This document shows, piece by piece, positions 18,211-26,602 of a stretch of DNA of 64,000 nt. Each line of letters opens with the position of its first letter. The stretch's first letter is position 1. This stretch comes from Mesorhizobium sp. LSJC280B00. Its GTDB lineage: Bacteria; Pseudomonadota; Alphaproteobacteria; Rhizobiales; Rhizobiaceae. The DNA is taken from the NCBI RefSeq assembly GCF_000502835.1, contig NZ_AYVL01000014.1, positions 27,533-91,532 of the forward strand, given 5' to 3'. A program made the position numbers and the translations under genes. The notes under the pieces were generated by a model that saw nothing but the letters and a program-made list of their open reading frames with translations, made no database searches and had not been told where the DNA came from.

Positions 18211-18870
18211 ATGACAATCACTATCACAGCATTTGAACGATCGCCCGATGGCGGCAAGGGACTGGCGCGTGATACGCGCGTTCGCTGGGCGCTCGAAGAA
18301 GTGGGGCAGCCGTATGAGGTTCGTCTTGTTTCCTTCGCAGAGATGAAGGCGCCTGAACATCTGGCCATCCATCCCTTCGGCCAGATCCCCACCTATGAGG
18401 AAGGTTCTCTCTCGCTGTTCGAGACCGGCTCGATCGTCTTTCATCTTGCTGAGCAGCATGCGGGATTGCTGCCGAAGGATCGCAATGCCCGCGCGCGTGC
18501 GATCACGTGGATGTTTGCCGCACTTAACACCGTCGAACCGCCGATCCTCGAATTAACGACGGCAAGAATATTCGAACGTGACAAGCCTTGGAGCGAGGAG
18601 CGCTTGCCGTTGGTAAAGGACCGTGTTCGCGCTCGGCTGGACAAACTCTCGGCCCACTTGGGCGTCGCCGACTGGCTCGATGATACGTTCAGCGCCGGCG
18701 ATTTATTGATGGTATCGGTGCTGCTGCGACTAAGAATGTCAGGCATTTTGGACGAATATCAAAACTTGGCTGCCTATGTAGCGCGCGGGGAAGCTCGGCC
18801 GGCTTATATCCGGGCTTTCGCCGCGCAATTTGCAATCAACGCAGGGGGCGTGAAGAATAGCCAGCGTTGA
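18211..18870 (+). CDS. Glutathione S-transferase family protein
   Basis: The product is 219 aa. The N-terminal thioredoxin-like domain includes ARDTRVRWALEEVGQPYEVRLV and the glutathione-contacting ETGSIVFHLAE (Glu-Thr/Ser pair), followed by an all-helical C-terminal domain. It is a soluble cytoplasmic enzyme; the substrate is unknown. The ATG at 18211 is preferred to an upstream in-frame start at 18136, which adds an unconserved extension. It is the first gene of the lower-GC block between the CDP-transferase operon and purMN. Confidence 0.85.
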   Translation: MTITITAFERSPDGGKGLARDTRVRWALEEVGQPYEVRLVSFAEMKAPEHLAIHPFGQIPTYEEGSLSLFETGSIVFHLAEQHAGLLPKDRNARARAITWMFAALNTVEPPILELTTARIFERDKPWSEERLPLVKDRVRARLDKLSAHLGVADWLDDTFSAGDLLMVSVLLRLRMSGILDEYQNLAAYVARGEARPAYIRAFAAQFAINAGGVKNSQR

Positions 18871-18991
18871 ACTAACCAAATGGAAGCGAGCCCGAAGCGC
18901 GCTATCCTTTGGCCGTTAGGAAACAAGGCGCAGTGGATGGACTAATAGGCCGTTAGCAAGGCACGATGCGCAACAGAGAGGGAGTGGAACC

Positions 18992-19624
18992 TTGTCTTTG
19001 GCCGTTGGCGAAGCGCGTAAGTATCTCGATACGTTCATGACGGGACATGGCTTTCGCCGCACCCGGAAAGGCGTCTTCGAAGTCGACCGGAGCGACGATA
19101 TCAGCCTGATTCTCGAAGAGGCCTTTACTGCAAGCCATGGCGATGTTCATGTGAACATGCTCGTTTACCTGGACTTTCTTACCGTCAGGCCGTTGCTTGA
19201 AAGGCTGTACGGCAAAAAATGGATCTGGCCCGGACTGTCGCAGTTTCATCCTGAAACGATATTTAACAATGAGCTGAAAGCTTATGCTCGTTACTTCGAG
19301 CACCTTGACCAGACGAGCATAGATAGGTTGCTGGGGAAATATGTCGAGCTGGCGCGACGGATCAGGGCTCAGAACCCGGACCTCGCCAGTTACGTCGCCG
19401 GACATAGCGAGTTGCTCGACAAACCTTACGAATTCACACAGCCCTTCGCAGTTCGAATCCTCGCGCTGATTGCCTGCGAAATCGAACTTGGGCACTACGA
19501 GCGGGTGAAGCAGGCTGTGCACTGGATTCGAACGAACAATGGCGGAATAGCGCTGAGCGGCTACGCCAAGGCACAACTCGACCGCGTCGACATGGTTCTG
19601 GCGGAACGAGAGGGGCGTCCATAA
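18992..19624 (+). CDS. Uncharacterised protein, DUF4304-like
   Basis: The product is about 210 aa with no signal peptide or membrane segment. The opening YLDTFMTGHGFRRTRKGVFEVDRSDD resembles DUF4304 proteins, and the rest is predicted helical. The start is a TTG at 18992, placed behind a good GAGAGGGAG ribosome site; no ATG is near. GC content is visibly lower than in the flanking operons (50-57% in sampled lines against about 65%), suggesting acquisition. Function unknown; the family match is tentative. Confidence 0.65.
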   Translation: MSLAVGEARKYLDTFMTGHGFRRTRKGVFEVDRSDDISLILEEAFTASHGDVHVNMLVYLDFLTVRPLLERLYGKKWIWPGLSQFHPETIFNNELKAYARYFEHLDQTSIDRLLGKYVELARRIRAQNPDLASYVAGHSELLDKPYEFTQPFAVRILALIACEIELGHYERVKQAVHWIRTNNGGIALSGYAKAQLDRVDMVLAEREGRP

Positions 19625-19703
19625 GGGGGGCAGCTTGGGCGACTGTCCACTCCTTTGTCGAGCCAAGACCGTCTGATCCCGCCGTCATCCTTGCGAGGTG
19701 CGG

Positions 19704-19723
19704 CCGTTCATGCGAAGAGCCCG
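19704..19723 (+). repeat. 20-bp direct repeat, left copy
   Basis: CCGTTCATGCGAAGAGCCCG at 19704-19723 recurs exactly at 20204-20223. The preceding 15 bp (CCTTGCG.GG...) are also partly conserved. The two copies bracket the small membrane-protein gene and are 500 bp apart start to start. Confidence 0.85.
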
Positions 19724-19753
19724 TGAAGCGACAGCCTATTTCCCCACTGCTGA

Positions 19754-20167
19754 ATGACGATGGCGCAGAGAATCACAATCGCTTGGCGAGTAACGCTTTG
19801 TTATCTGGCCGGACTGACGGAAAGTCTTTTGGTCTTCGCATTTTTCGGAGCCTCGCACCGCAACGTGGCAGCGCAGGATCTTCTTTCGACCTTCGCTCTT
19901 TATCTGGCCGTAGGCGTGGTCGTCTCTTGGCCCCTCTGGCTGACCGCCGCTGTCGTCGCGTTCGTTTTCTCAAGGTCAGTCGCTGCAAATCCAGGTCTGT
20001 GGACTGCCGCGGCGGCTTTGATCGCCGCCGGCTTCTCGTATGGGACCCTGCCCTTCGACGGTGAGATCAGGTCTCTTGCCACCGTCGGAGGCCTCGCCGC
20101 AATTCTGGCAGGGATTTCTTTTTACTGTTGGAGTGTATCACGCCCGGTTCCGCCGTTATCCAACTGA
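19754..20167 (+). CDS. Small membrane protein, unknown function
   Basis: The product is 137 aa with four likely membrane segments (about residues 10-30, 43-72, 78-96 and 105-127), few charged residues and no recognised family. It starts at ATG 19754, or at a second ATG 6 nt later. It lies alone between the two 20-bp direct repeats just upstream of purM. The surrounding AT-richer sequence and the repeats suggest an inserted or duplicated segment. No function is proposed. Confidence 0.6.
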   Translation: MTMAQRITIAWRVTLCYLAGLTESLLVFAFFGASHRNVAAQDLLSTFALYLAVGVVVSWPLWLTAAVVAFVFSRSVAANPGLWTAAAALIAAGFSYGTLPFDGEIRSLATVGGLAAILAGISFYCWSVSRPVPPLSN

Positions 20168-20203
20168 AACACCATCATCGCGCGCTTGCCTTGCGGGGCA
20201 AAA

Positions 20204-20223
20204 CCGTTCATGCGAAGAGCCCG
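20204..20223 (+). repeat. 20-bp direct repeat, right copy
   Basis: This is an exact copy of 19704-19723, ending 53 bp before the purM start codon. Further similarity follows: a GTGAA...GCGACAG string is found after both copies, with different spacing. It may mark the original junction upstream of purM. Confidence 0.85.
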
Positions 20224-20276
20224 CACGCGAGTGAAAACAGCGACAGGCAAGCGCAACAGATGAGCAGGCGCCGGAA

Positions 20277-21341
20277 ATGAGCAAGCGCAAGAACGGGCTC
20301 ACCTATGCCGAAGCGGGCGTCGACATCGATGCCGGCAACCTCATGGTCGAGAAGATCAAGCCGCTGGTGCGCGCCACCCGCCGGCCGGGCGCCGATGGCG
20401 AGATCGGCGGCTTCGGCGGCCTGTTCGACCTCAAGGCAGCCGGCTTCACCGATCCGGTGCTGGTCGCCGCCAATGACGGCGTCGGCACCAAGCTGAAGAT
20501 CGCCATCGACGCCGGCAAGCATGACACGATTGGCATCGACCTCGTCGCCATGTGCGTCAACGACATCGTCGTGCAGGGCGCCGAGCCGCTGTTCTTCCTC
20601 GACTATTTCGCCACCGGCAAGCTCGATCCCGACCAGGGTGCTTCGATCGTCGGCGGCATCGCCGAGGGCTGCCGGCAGGCCGGTTGCGCGCTGATCGGCG
20701 GCGAGACGGCGGAAATGCCCGGCATGTATCACGACAAGGATTATGACCTTGCCGGCTTTGCCGTCGGTGCCGCCGAACGCGGCCAGCTGCTGCCGACCGA
20801 CGACATCGTCGAAGGCGACGTGCTGCTCGGCCTCGCCTCGTCGGGCCTGCATTCGAACGGCTTTTCGCTGGTCCGCCGCATCGTCGCCGTAAGCGGCCTT
20901 GGCTGGGGCGATCCGGCGCCGTTCAATGACGAGGCGACGCTGGCGGAGGCGCTGCTCGAGCCGACGCGCATCTACGTCAAGTCGATCCTCAAGGCGATCC
21001 GCAACACACATGGCATCAAGGCGCTGGCCCATATCACTGGCGGCGGCTTTCCCGAAAATATCCCGCGCGTTCTGCCCAAGGATTTTTCGGCCGAGCTCGA
21101 TCTCGGCGCCATCGAGGTGCCGCCGGTGTTCTCGTGGCTGGCCAAGACCGGCGGCGTCGCGCCGGAAGAGATGATGCGCACCTTCAATTGCGGCATCGGC
21201 ATGATCCTGGTCGTCGCCTCCGGCCAGGCGGCGCAGGTCGCTGCCGTTCTGCAGGAGGCCGGCGAGACGGTGACGCCGATCGGCCAGATCGTGCCGCGCC
21301 GCGATGCCGGCGTCATCTATCGGGGCTCGATTGGCCTATGA
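20277..21341 (+). CDS. purM: Phosphoribosylformylglycinamidine cyclo-ligase (AIR synthetase)
   Basis: The product is 354 aa, the usual length. It carries the PurM signature: [15 protein letters not shown] at the N-terminus, the glycine-rich [17 protein letters not shown], the ATP/substrate segment [20 protein letters not shown] and [11 protein letters not shown]. It closes FGAM to AIR with ATP in purine synthesis. Its stop overlaps the purN start by 4 nt (ATGA), so the two steps are coupled. Confidence 0.96.
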   Translation: MSKRKNGLTYAEAGVDIDAGNLMVEKIKPLVRATRRPGADGEIGGFGGLFDLKAAGFTDPVLVAANDGVGTKLKIAIDAGKHDTIGIDLVAMCVNDIVVQGAEPLFFLDYFATGKLDPDQGASIVGGIAEGCRQAGCALIGGETAEMPGMYHDKDYDLAGFAVGAAERGQLLPTDDIVEGDVLLGLASSGLHSNGFSLVRRIVAVSGLGWGDPAPFNDEATLAEALLEPTRIYVKSILKAIRNTHGIKALAHITGGGFPENIPRVLPKDFSAELDLGAIEVPPVFSWLAKTGGVAPEEMMRTFNCGIGMILVVASGQAAQVAAVLQEAGETVTPIGQIVPRRDAGVIYRGSIGL

Positions 21342-22045
21342 CCAGGAAACGGACGGTCGTACTGATCTCGGGGCGCGGCTCCAACATGACGGCGCTGGTT
21401 GCGGCGGCGAGCAACCCGGCCTATCCGGCCGAGATCGTCGGCGTCATCTCCGACCGCGCCAATGCCGCCGGCCTTGGCATCGCCGCGGCGCGCGGCATCG
21501 CCACCAGAGTGATTTCGCGCTCCGACTATGCCAGCAAGCAAGCGCATGACGAGGCGATCGATGCGGCCCTCTTGTCGTTCGGCGCCCAGATCGTCGCGCT
21601 GGCCGGCTATATGCGCATCCTCGGCGCGCGCTTCGTCGAGAAGTGGCAGGGCCGCATGATCAATATCCACCCTGCCCTGCTGCCTGCCTTCAAGGGGCTG
21701 GATACGCATGCGCGGGCCCTCCGCGCAGGCATGCGCATCCATGGCTGCACGGTGCATTTCGTCACGCTCGACATGGATGACGGGCCGATCATCGCCCAGG
21801 CCGCCGTGCCGGTGATGGTTGGCGACAATGAGGATACGCTGGCCGCGCGCGTGCTCAAGGCCGAGCACCAACTTTATCCGCTGGCGTTGGGCCTTGTCGC
21901 CGAAGGCAAGGCGCGAATGGAAGGCGGCCGCACGGTGTTTTCGCGCTTCGCCGACGATGCCGACAACGCCACGTCAGTGGTGATCGCGCCCGACCCGCTG
22001 CGCGAAGAGACCGATCTCGAGCATCTGGCACGGATCACGCCGTAA
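21338..22045 (+). CDS. purN: Phosphoribosylglycinamide formyltransferase
   Basis: The product is 235 aa from the ATG overlapping the purM stop. SGRGSNM (about residues 11-17) binds phosphate. The catalytic triad Asn-His-Asp is in [18 protein letters not shown] and [13 protein letters not shown], and LAGYMRIL matches the folate-binding region. It formylates GAR with 10-formyltetrahydrofolate. The C-terminal extension of about 30 residues is common in rhizobial PurN. Confidence 0.95.
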   Translation: MTRKRTVVLISGRGSNMTALVAAASNPAYPAEIVGVISDRANAAGLGIAAARGIATRVISRSDYASKQAHDEAIDAALLSFGAQIVALAGYMRILGARFVEKWQGRMINIHPALLPAFKGLDTHARALRAGMRIHGCTVHFVTLDMDDGPIIAQAAVPVMVGDNEDTLAARVLKAEHQLYPLALGLVAEGKARMEGGRTVFSRFADDADNATSVVIAPDPLREETDLEHLARITP

Positions 22046-22095
22046 GGGTCCGCGGAAACGGCCAATTAATCGCCGGGGAATGACAGAATAGATCA

Positions 22096-22428
22096 ATGGA
22101 CGTTTTCGACAGCGCGATCCGGACAAAGCGTGATCTCGCCGGCGTCTTCGAGTACGACGAGGCGGGCGATCCGAAAAGTGCCACGGCATATTTTTATCTC
22201 TGTCGGATCGAGGACGGACGAGTAGGTCCCGTCGTCGGTGCAATTCACGTTCGATCGGGCGATTGGGCCATCACTGAAGCAGACATTTTGGTCAGATGGG
22301 ATAAAGATGAACGGCGTGTAGGCCTGTTCATCTTTGGTGCACTTTGGGCGAGTTTTGATACCGTCACAGGTGCAAGACATGGCGGCGGATATGGGAAAGA
22401 CTTTCAGCCCGACATCCCTTGGACTTGA
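22096..22428 (+). CDS. Uncharacterised small protein
   Basis: The product is 110 aa, cytoplasmic by appearance, beginning MDVFDSAIRTKRDLAGVFEYDEAGDPKSATAYFYLCR and rich in beta-strand-like segments. I do not recognise a family. It lies 50 bp after purN and 9 bp before sixA on the same strand. GC content is lower than in both neighbours. The reading frame is real-looking (balanced codon use, stop just before sixA), but no function can be given. Confidence 0.6.
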   Translation: MDVFDSAIRTKRDLAGVFEYDEAGDPKSATAYFYLCRIEDGRVGPVVGAIHVRSGDWAITEADILVRWDKDERRVGLFIFGALWASFDTVTGARHGGGYGKDFQPDIPWT

Positions 22429-22437
22429 GTTGAATCC

Positions 22438-22953
22438 ATGAAGCAACTGCTGCTCCTGCGTCACGCCAAGTCGAGTTGGGACGATCCCGACCTCATCGAC
22501 TTCGACCGGCCGCTGTCCGCGCGCGGGCTGAAGGCAGCACCACTGGTCGGGCGCGAACTGGCCCGGCGCGGCTGGCTGCCGGAGCTGGCGCTGGTGTCGC
22601 CGGCGCTGCGCACCCGCGACACGTGGCGGCTGGTCTCGGCGGAATTGCCGGCGAAGGTGCAGGCCAAATCTGCCCAGGCGCTTTACGAGGCAGCGGCGGC
22701 GGACATCCTCGCCAAGGTGCGGCAAGTGAAGGCGGGGACCGGAACGCTGCTGGTGCTTGGCCACAATCCCGGGTTGGAGGAGTTCGCGCGCGGTCTTGCC
22801 GGGGCTGGATCTGATGAAGCGGCGCTGAAAAAACTGGCGGAAAAATACCCCACCGCGGCCCTGGCTCGGTTCGACGTCGATGGCGATTGGGCCGGTCTCA
22901 CCTTCGGCAGCGCCCGGCTGACGCACTGCATTTGGCCGAAGGATCTGCGTTAG
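22438..22953 (+). CDS. SixA-type histidine phosphatase
   Basis: The product is 171 aa, a histidine phosphatase superfamily protein. The phospho-accepting histidine is in LLLRHAKSSWDDP (His9, RHAKSSW as in SixA) and the second catalytic histidine is in LVLGHNPGLEEF. In E. coli SixA removes phosphate from phosphohistidine of phosphotransfer proteins, including the nitrogen phosphotransferase system. The substrate here is inferred only by family. It is followed by converging DUF680 genes. Confidence 0.83.
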   Translation: MKQLLLLRHAKSSWDDPDLIDFDRPLSARGLKAAPLVGRELARRGWLPELALVSPALRTRDTWRLVSAELPAKVQAKSAQALYEAAAADILAKVRQVKAGTGTLLVLGHNPGLEEFARGLAGAGSDEAALKKLAEKYPTAALARFDVDGDWAGLTFGSARLTHCIWPKDLR

Positions 22954-23013
22954 GGATTTACCAACAGGCCCGGGGATCGCCGATCCTTTCGACCGACCGG
23001 GCTTTGCCCAAAC

Positions 23014-23037
23014 AAAAACGGCGGGCCAAGCCCGCCG
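23014..23037 (-). terminator. Rho-independent terminator of the downstream DUF680 gene
   Basis: On the minus strand an 8-bp stem (CGGCGGGC at 23019-23026 with GCCCGCCG at 23030-23037) and a 3-nt loop precede TTTTTGTTTG. It sits 27 bp after the stop codon of the DUF680 gene at 23064. Confidence 0.85.
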
Positions 23038-23063
23038 CTCTTCGTGCTCCGGGGTTTGAGGAA

Positions 23064-23336
23064 CTATCGGCCCCAGTTGCCCCGGCCAGATTGGGGCACT
23101 ACGGGTTGATCCGTGCCGAACCGGGTCGTCGCCTCGGTGTCGACGGCGTTGTGCTCGGTCGTCAGCGGCTTGCGGATGGAACCGGTAAACCCGCTGTCGA
23201 TGGTGCCGACAGGCGCGTTGCCAACAGCCGCGGCCGGCTGGTTGACGCCGTCCGAACCATAGTGATCACTGCCTGCAAAGGCGCTGCCCGTGGCGACGAG
23301 GACGATGGTGGCGACGGTAAGAGCAATCTTGGTCAT
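23064..23336 (-). CDS. DUF680 family small secreted protein (copy 1)
   Basis: The product is 90 aa. It has a signal peptide (MTKIALTVATIVLVATGSAFA, about 21 residues) and a short, disordered-looking mature part beginning GSDHYGSD and containing FTGSIRKPLTTEH. The signature is that of DUF680, a family expanded in Mesorhizobium. A paralogue follows at 23612-23851 in the same orientation, with the same signal, GSDHYGS core, SIRKP..TEH motif and C-terminal SG.G.WGR. It is probably periplasmic or exported; function unknown. Confidence 0.85.
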   Translation of the reverse strand: MTKIALTVATIVLVATGSAFAGSDHYGSDGVNQPAAAVGNAPVGTIDSGFTGSIRKPLTTEHNAVDTEATTRFGTDQPVVPQSGRGNWGR

Positions 23337-23569
23337 TTCAGGTACTCCAGTGTACTGGTCATTCGTGAGTTGTCGTTGCTTTCGACGCATTCGAGATGAG
23401 AGCGCTGTCCGCGCCGACGAATACGCACCCGGCTTTTCCGATGTGCACGTTGCTGGACGATTTCAGCAACCGAGATTGTGGCTACAGATGAAACCTGCAA
23501 ATCAAAGTATTCGATTGGCGCAGGATGCTATTCGGCGCACACGCCCGTTGATACGCGAAAGCAAGAGTA

Positions 23570-23584
23570 GCGGGCCAAGCCCGC
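23570..23584 (-). terminator. Terminator-like hairpin after DUF680 copy 2
   Basis: A 6-bp stem (GCGGGC/GCCCGC, loop CAA) is related in sequence to the terminator of copy 1, and is followed on the minus strand by a weak T-rich stretch (TACTCTTGCTTTC). The similarity suggests that the whole transcription unit was duplicated. It is weaker than the copy 1 terminator, so some read-through is possible. Confidence 0.5.
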
Positions 23585-23611
23585 CGCTCTTTGTGGTGCG
23601 GGCCGTGATAA

Positions 23612-23851
23612 TCAGCGGCCCCAGATGCCTTGGCCGGATTCAGGCGCCACCGACTCGGAGGTTATCTTGGCACCGGTATGCTCGGAAGTAACTGGCTTGC
23701 GGATCGAACCGGTGAAGGTGTTGTCGACGTTGGCAGCAGCAGCAGCGGCCGGCTGGTTGACGTTGTCCGAGCCATAATGGTCGCTGCCGGCAAAAGCAGT
23801 GCCGGTGGCAACGAGGATGGCGGCGGCGGCGGTAAGAGCGAGCTTGGTCAT
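23612..23851 (-). CDS. DUF680 family small secreted protein (copy 2)
   Basis: The product is 79 aa with a signal peptide (about residues 1-21, ending GTAFA) and mature GSDHYGSDNVNQPAAAAAA, then FTGSIRKPVTSEH and SGQGIWGR. It is clearly a paralogue of the gene at 23064-23336; the upstream bases GAGTACC.GAAATG, covering the ribosome site, are also shared. Both genes have their own terminator-like hairpins, so they may be separate units. Function unknown. Confidence 0.85.
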   Translation of the reverse strand: MTKLALTAAAAILVATGTAFAGSDHYGSDNVNQPAAAAAANVDNTFTGSIRKPVTSEHTGAKITSESVAPESGQGIWGR

Positions 23852-24230
23852 TTCGGGTACTCCGGTAGTTCTTTGGTCTGTCCGTCAAGTGGCGTGCCTC
23901 GGGAGGAATTCGCGTCGCTCGGACCACCCCGAGATGGGTCGGCAAGTCTGTCGTTTCCAATCACGAAAATTTTGTACGGGTGCGCCAAATTGGCCGCTTG
24001 AAATTCGACATGCAGCTCCTGGCGCCACAATGTTCTTATTTCTTTTCAACTAGTTATGCGGTCAGTGGTGATTTGCCGCGCGAACATTCTTTGAGCCGGC
24101 GTTCACCCTTTCCTGCACTCTCTGTCAACAGAACCGAACCGTTCGGTTCGAGTTTCTTTTACGTTTGGCTGATAAGCGCTTTCAGAAGCTCGATCGACAT
24201 TCCTGCCGACGGATCAATGCGCCGTGAAAT
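23852..24230. other. AT-richer intergenic region with an orphan 19-bp palindrome
   Basis: These 379 bp lie between DUF680 copy 2 and the end of the antiporter gene. I see no gene. GAACCGAAC-C-GTTCGGTTC (24131-24149) is a perfect 9+1+9 palindrome of the kind bound by TetR-family repressors, yet no TetR gene or promoter-linked gene is adjacent. The region also contains the DUF680 copy 2 promoter. Base composition is visibly lower in GC than the neighbours. Confidence 0.6.
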
Positions 24231-26546
24231 TCACGCTGCCAGCTCAGCGCCAGCGGCGTCGTGCTTGGGCCGCGCGCTGGCCAGAAGCACGACGGGGCAG
24301 TTGCAGGCGGCTAAAACAGCGCCGGCGGTTTCACCGAAGAACAGGTCCTCACCCGGACGTTGGGTGACGCCCATCACGACGATCGCCGCGCCTTTGGCCG
24401 CCTCCCGGGTGATCGCCTTGTCGGGTGTGACGCGGGTATGGAACGCTGTGTCGATATGCAGGCCGTAGCGGCCCGCCAGATCAGCGATGTCTTTCAGGAC
24501 GGCCTCTTCGCGGCTATGCGACACGGATGTCAATCTTCGGCCCTTGGCTGCCGTTTGCGAGACGTAAAGTATCTTGACCCGCGCCCGGTTTGGACGGGCC
24601 AGCGCCAGCGCCAAGTCGGCGGCGCGACGCGCCACTTGGGTACCGTTGACGGGGACGAGAATGCTGGTGCCGGCCTTCAGAGTCGGCATCTTTTCGGCAG
24701 CATTGCCACCATTCAGGACCAGGCAAAGCGGGCCGTCAAATCCTCCGGCGATGTCGTTGAGGGCCGGCGCAAAGGCGCCATCGGCGGTCAGCACATTGTC
24801 AAGCCCGACCAGCAGCAGGCCGTATCCCTTGCGGGCCTCTTCGGCGATCGTCTCACCGGTGGCTTCCAATTCGGTGCGGGCCGTCAGGTGGACTTTGCCG
24901 ACAAGCGTATCTTCAATCCGTTTCACCGCCCGGGCGCTTTTTTTTGCACCCTTCTTGATTTCCTTCAGGGTGCGCTCCTGTCCTTTGCTGTCGGTTGGCC
25001 TGTCCATTCGGCCGTCCTTCGGCTGAAGCAAGGTGGTGGGCATGCCGCTGCCTCCGCCGACCAGTCCGGCGAGATAGGCGGTGAACTTGCCGATCCTGCT
25101 GTCGTCGACCAGCACCAGCAGCCGCTCCAGCCTGGAAATGAAGCCGTATTCGTCCAACGCCTCGCGCTCGACCCGCTGCTGCTCATCGTGCCCAACCGGC
25201 AGCCGGCCGAGCGCCCAGCGCAGCATCGGCGGCATGGCCAGCGTGGTGATCACGGCCATGGTAACGATCATGGTGAAGAGATTGTGCGACAGGATGTTCA
25301 TCGACAGGCCGATGCTGGCGACGATCACCTCGGTCGAGCCGCGCGCGTTCATGGCACTGCCGACGGCGATTGCTTCCTTGAACGACATGCCGGCGAGCTT
25401 GGCGCCGATGAACGCGCCGCCAAACTTGCCGATGCTGGCGATGACCACGAGAGCGCCCGTCAGCATGGCAAGGGTTGGATCGGCGAGCACGGTGAGATCG
25501 GCGGAAAGCCCCGCCATGCCGAAGAAGATCGGCATGAACAGCGCGGTGATGACGCCGCGAAGCTGGCCTTCGATATGGCTGGAGAGGATGGGCGATTCCC
25601 CGACAAGGATACCGGCGACGAACGCCCCCAGCACGGTATGGACGCCTATCATGTTGGTGATCAGCGCCATCACGCCCATGATGATGAGGATCATGGTGAT
25701 CACCGCAAACTCGCTGCGGAATTGATCGTTGGTCCAGCGGATCAAGGTGAAGACAAGACGGCGGCCAATGGTGAAGGAGAACACCATGAACAGTGCCACG
25801 GCGGCGATGGTGGTCACCAGCGGTACGAGCTGCAGCCTGCCATTGGTGGCGATGCCGAAGGTTACGGCGATGACCAGCCAGCCGATCGTGTCCTCGATGA
25901 TTGCCGAGGAAATAATCACCTGTCCGAGGTTGCGGCGCATGAAGTTCATCTCGCGCACCACCATGGCGACGATCTTGACCGACGAGATCGACAGCGCGGT
26001 GCCCAGGAACAGCCCGGCGACGGTACGTTGCGTGGGGTCAGCCAGCAATGCGTCCGGCAGGAACTGCGCCAGCGCGAAACCGCAGATGAAGGGCACCACG
26101 ACGCCGGTAGCCGAAATGGAAAAACAGGCCGCGCCAACCCGGCGCACCAGCCGCAGGTCCGTCTCCATGCCGGTCAGCAAAAGCAGCATCAGGATGCCGA
26201 GCTGCGAGACGGCGTCGATCATGCCCTTTCGCGCAGGATCACTGGGAAAGATCAGGTGCTGGGCCGACGGCCACAGCCAGCCGAACAGCGAAGGACCGAG
26301 CAGGATGCCGCCGATCAGTTGGCCCATGATTGCCGGCTGGCCATAACGCTGCAGCACTTCGCCCAGGCCGCGCCCAACAAGCAGCAGAAGCACGATCTCG
26401 GCGACGAAAGCGCCTTCGCCCGAACCACCCATGCCGGAGGCCCGGGTACCGACAACGAGCGTCTCCGCTGCCCAGGCCGCGCCCGCGGGGACGAAAGCGC
26501 AAACCAGCAGTGTCAGGCTTGAACGTGTCGGAGCCTGCCAAGCCAT
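24231..26546 (-). CDS. CPA2-type cation:proton antiporter fused to universal-stress-protein domains
   Basis: The product is 771 aa. A signal-like first segment is followed by a 12-13-helix CPA2 antiporter domain (about residues 45-450) with GQLIGGILLGPSLFGW, LLLTGMETDL and IIEDTIGW. The cytoplasmic tail (about 490-771) seems to hold two UspA-like units: a degenerate one around LLLVGLDNVLTADGAFAP and a better one around TSILVPVNGTQVARRAADLAL to VMGVTQRPGEDLFFGETAGAVL, which resembles the nucleotide-binding G-2x-G-9x-G loop. The ion and the ligand sensed are unknown. It lies 56 bp after the DUF2270 gene and is probably in the same operon behind a general-stress promoter. Confidence 0.85.
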   Translation of the reverse strand: MAWQAPTRSSLTLLVCAFVPAGAAWAAETLVVGTRASGMGGSGEGAFVAEIVLLLLVGRGLGEVLQRYGQPAIMGQLIGGILLGPSLFGWLWPSAQHLIFPSDPARKGMIDAVSQLGILMLLLLTGMETDLRLVRRVGAACFSISATGVVVPFICGFALAQFLPDALLADPTQRTVAGLFLGTALSISSVKIVAMVVREMNFMRRNLGQVIISSAIIEDTIGWLVIAVTFGIATNGRLQLVPLVTTIAAVALFMVFSFTIGRRLVFTLIRWTNDQFRSEFAVITMILIIMGVMALITNMIGVHTVLGAFVAGILVGESPILSSHIEGQLRGVITALFMPIFFGMAGLSADLTVLADPTLAMLTGALVVIASIGKFGGAFIGAKLAGMSFKEAIAVGSAMNARGSTEVIVASIGLSMNILSHNLFTMIVTMAVITTLAMPPMLRWALGRLPVGHDEQQRVEREALDEYGFISRLERLLVLVDDSRIGKFTAYLAGLVGGGSGMPTTLLQPKDGRMDRPTDSKGQERTLKEIKKGAKKSARAVKRIEDTLVGKVHLTARTELEATGETIAEEARKGYGLLLVGLDNVLTADGAFAPALNDIAGGFDGPLCLVLNGGNAAEKMPTLKAGTSILVPVNGTQVARRAADLALALARPNRARVKILYVSQTAAKGRRLTSVSHSREEAVLKDIADLAGRYGLHIDTAFHTRVTPDKAITREAAKGAAIVVMGVTQRPGEDLFFGETAGAVLAACNCPVVLLASARPKHDAAGAELAA

Positions 26547-26602
26547 GAAACCCCCATCGCCCAATGCACGTGTCCAACAACGCGCGACAGGGCGTTGCGT
26601 TG

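Noticed and set aside
24360..26522. 720-aa plus-strand open frame
   Set aside because: It mirrors the antiporter gene; rich in His, Asp and Gln with no hydrophobic core.
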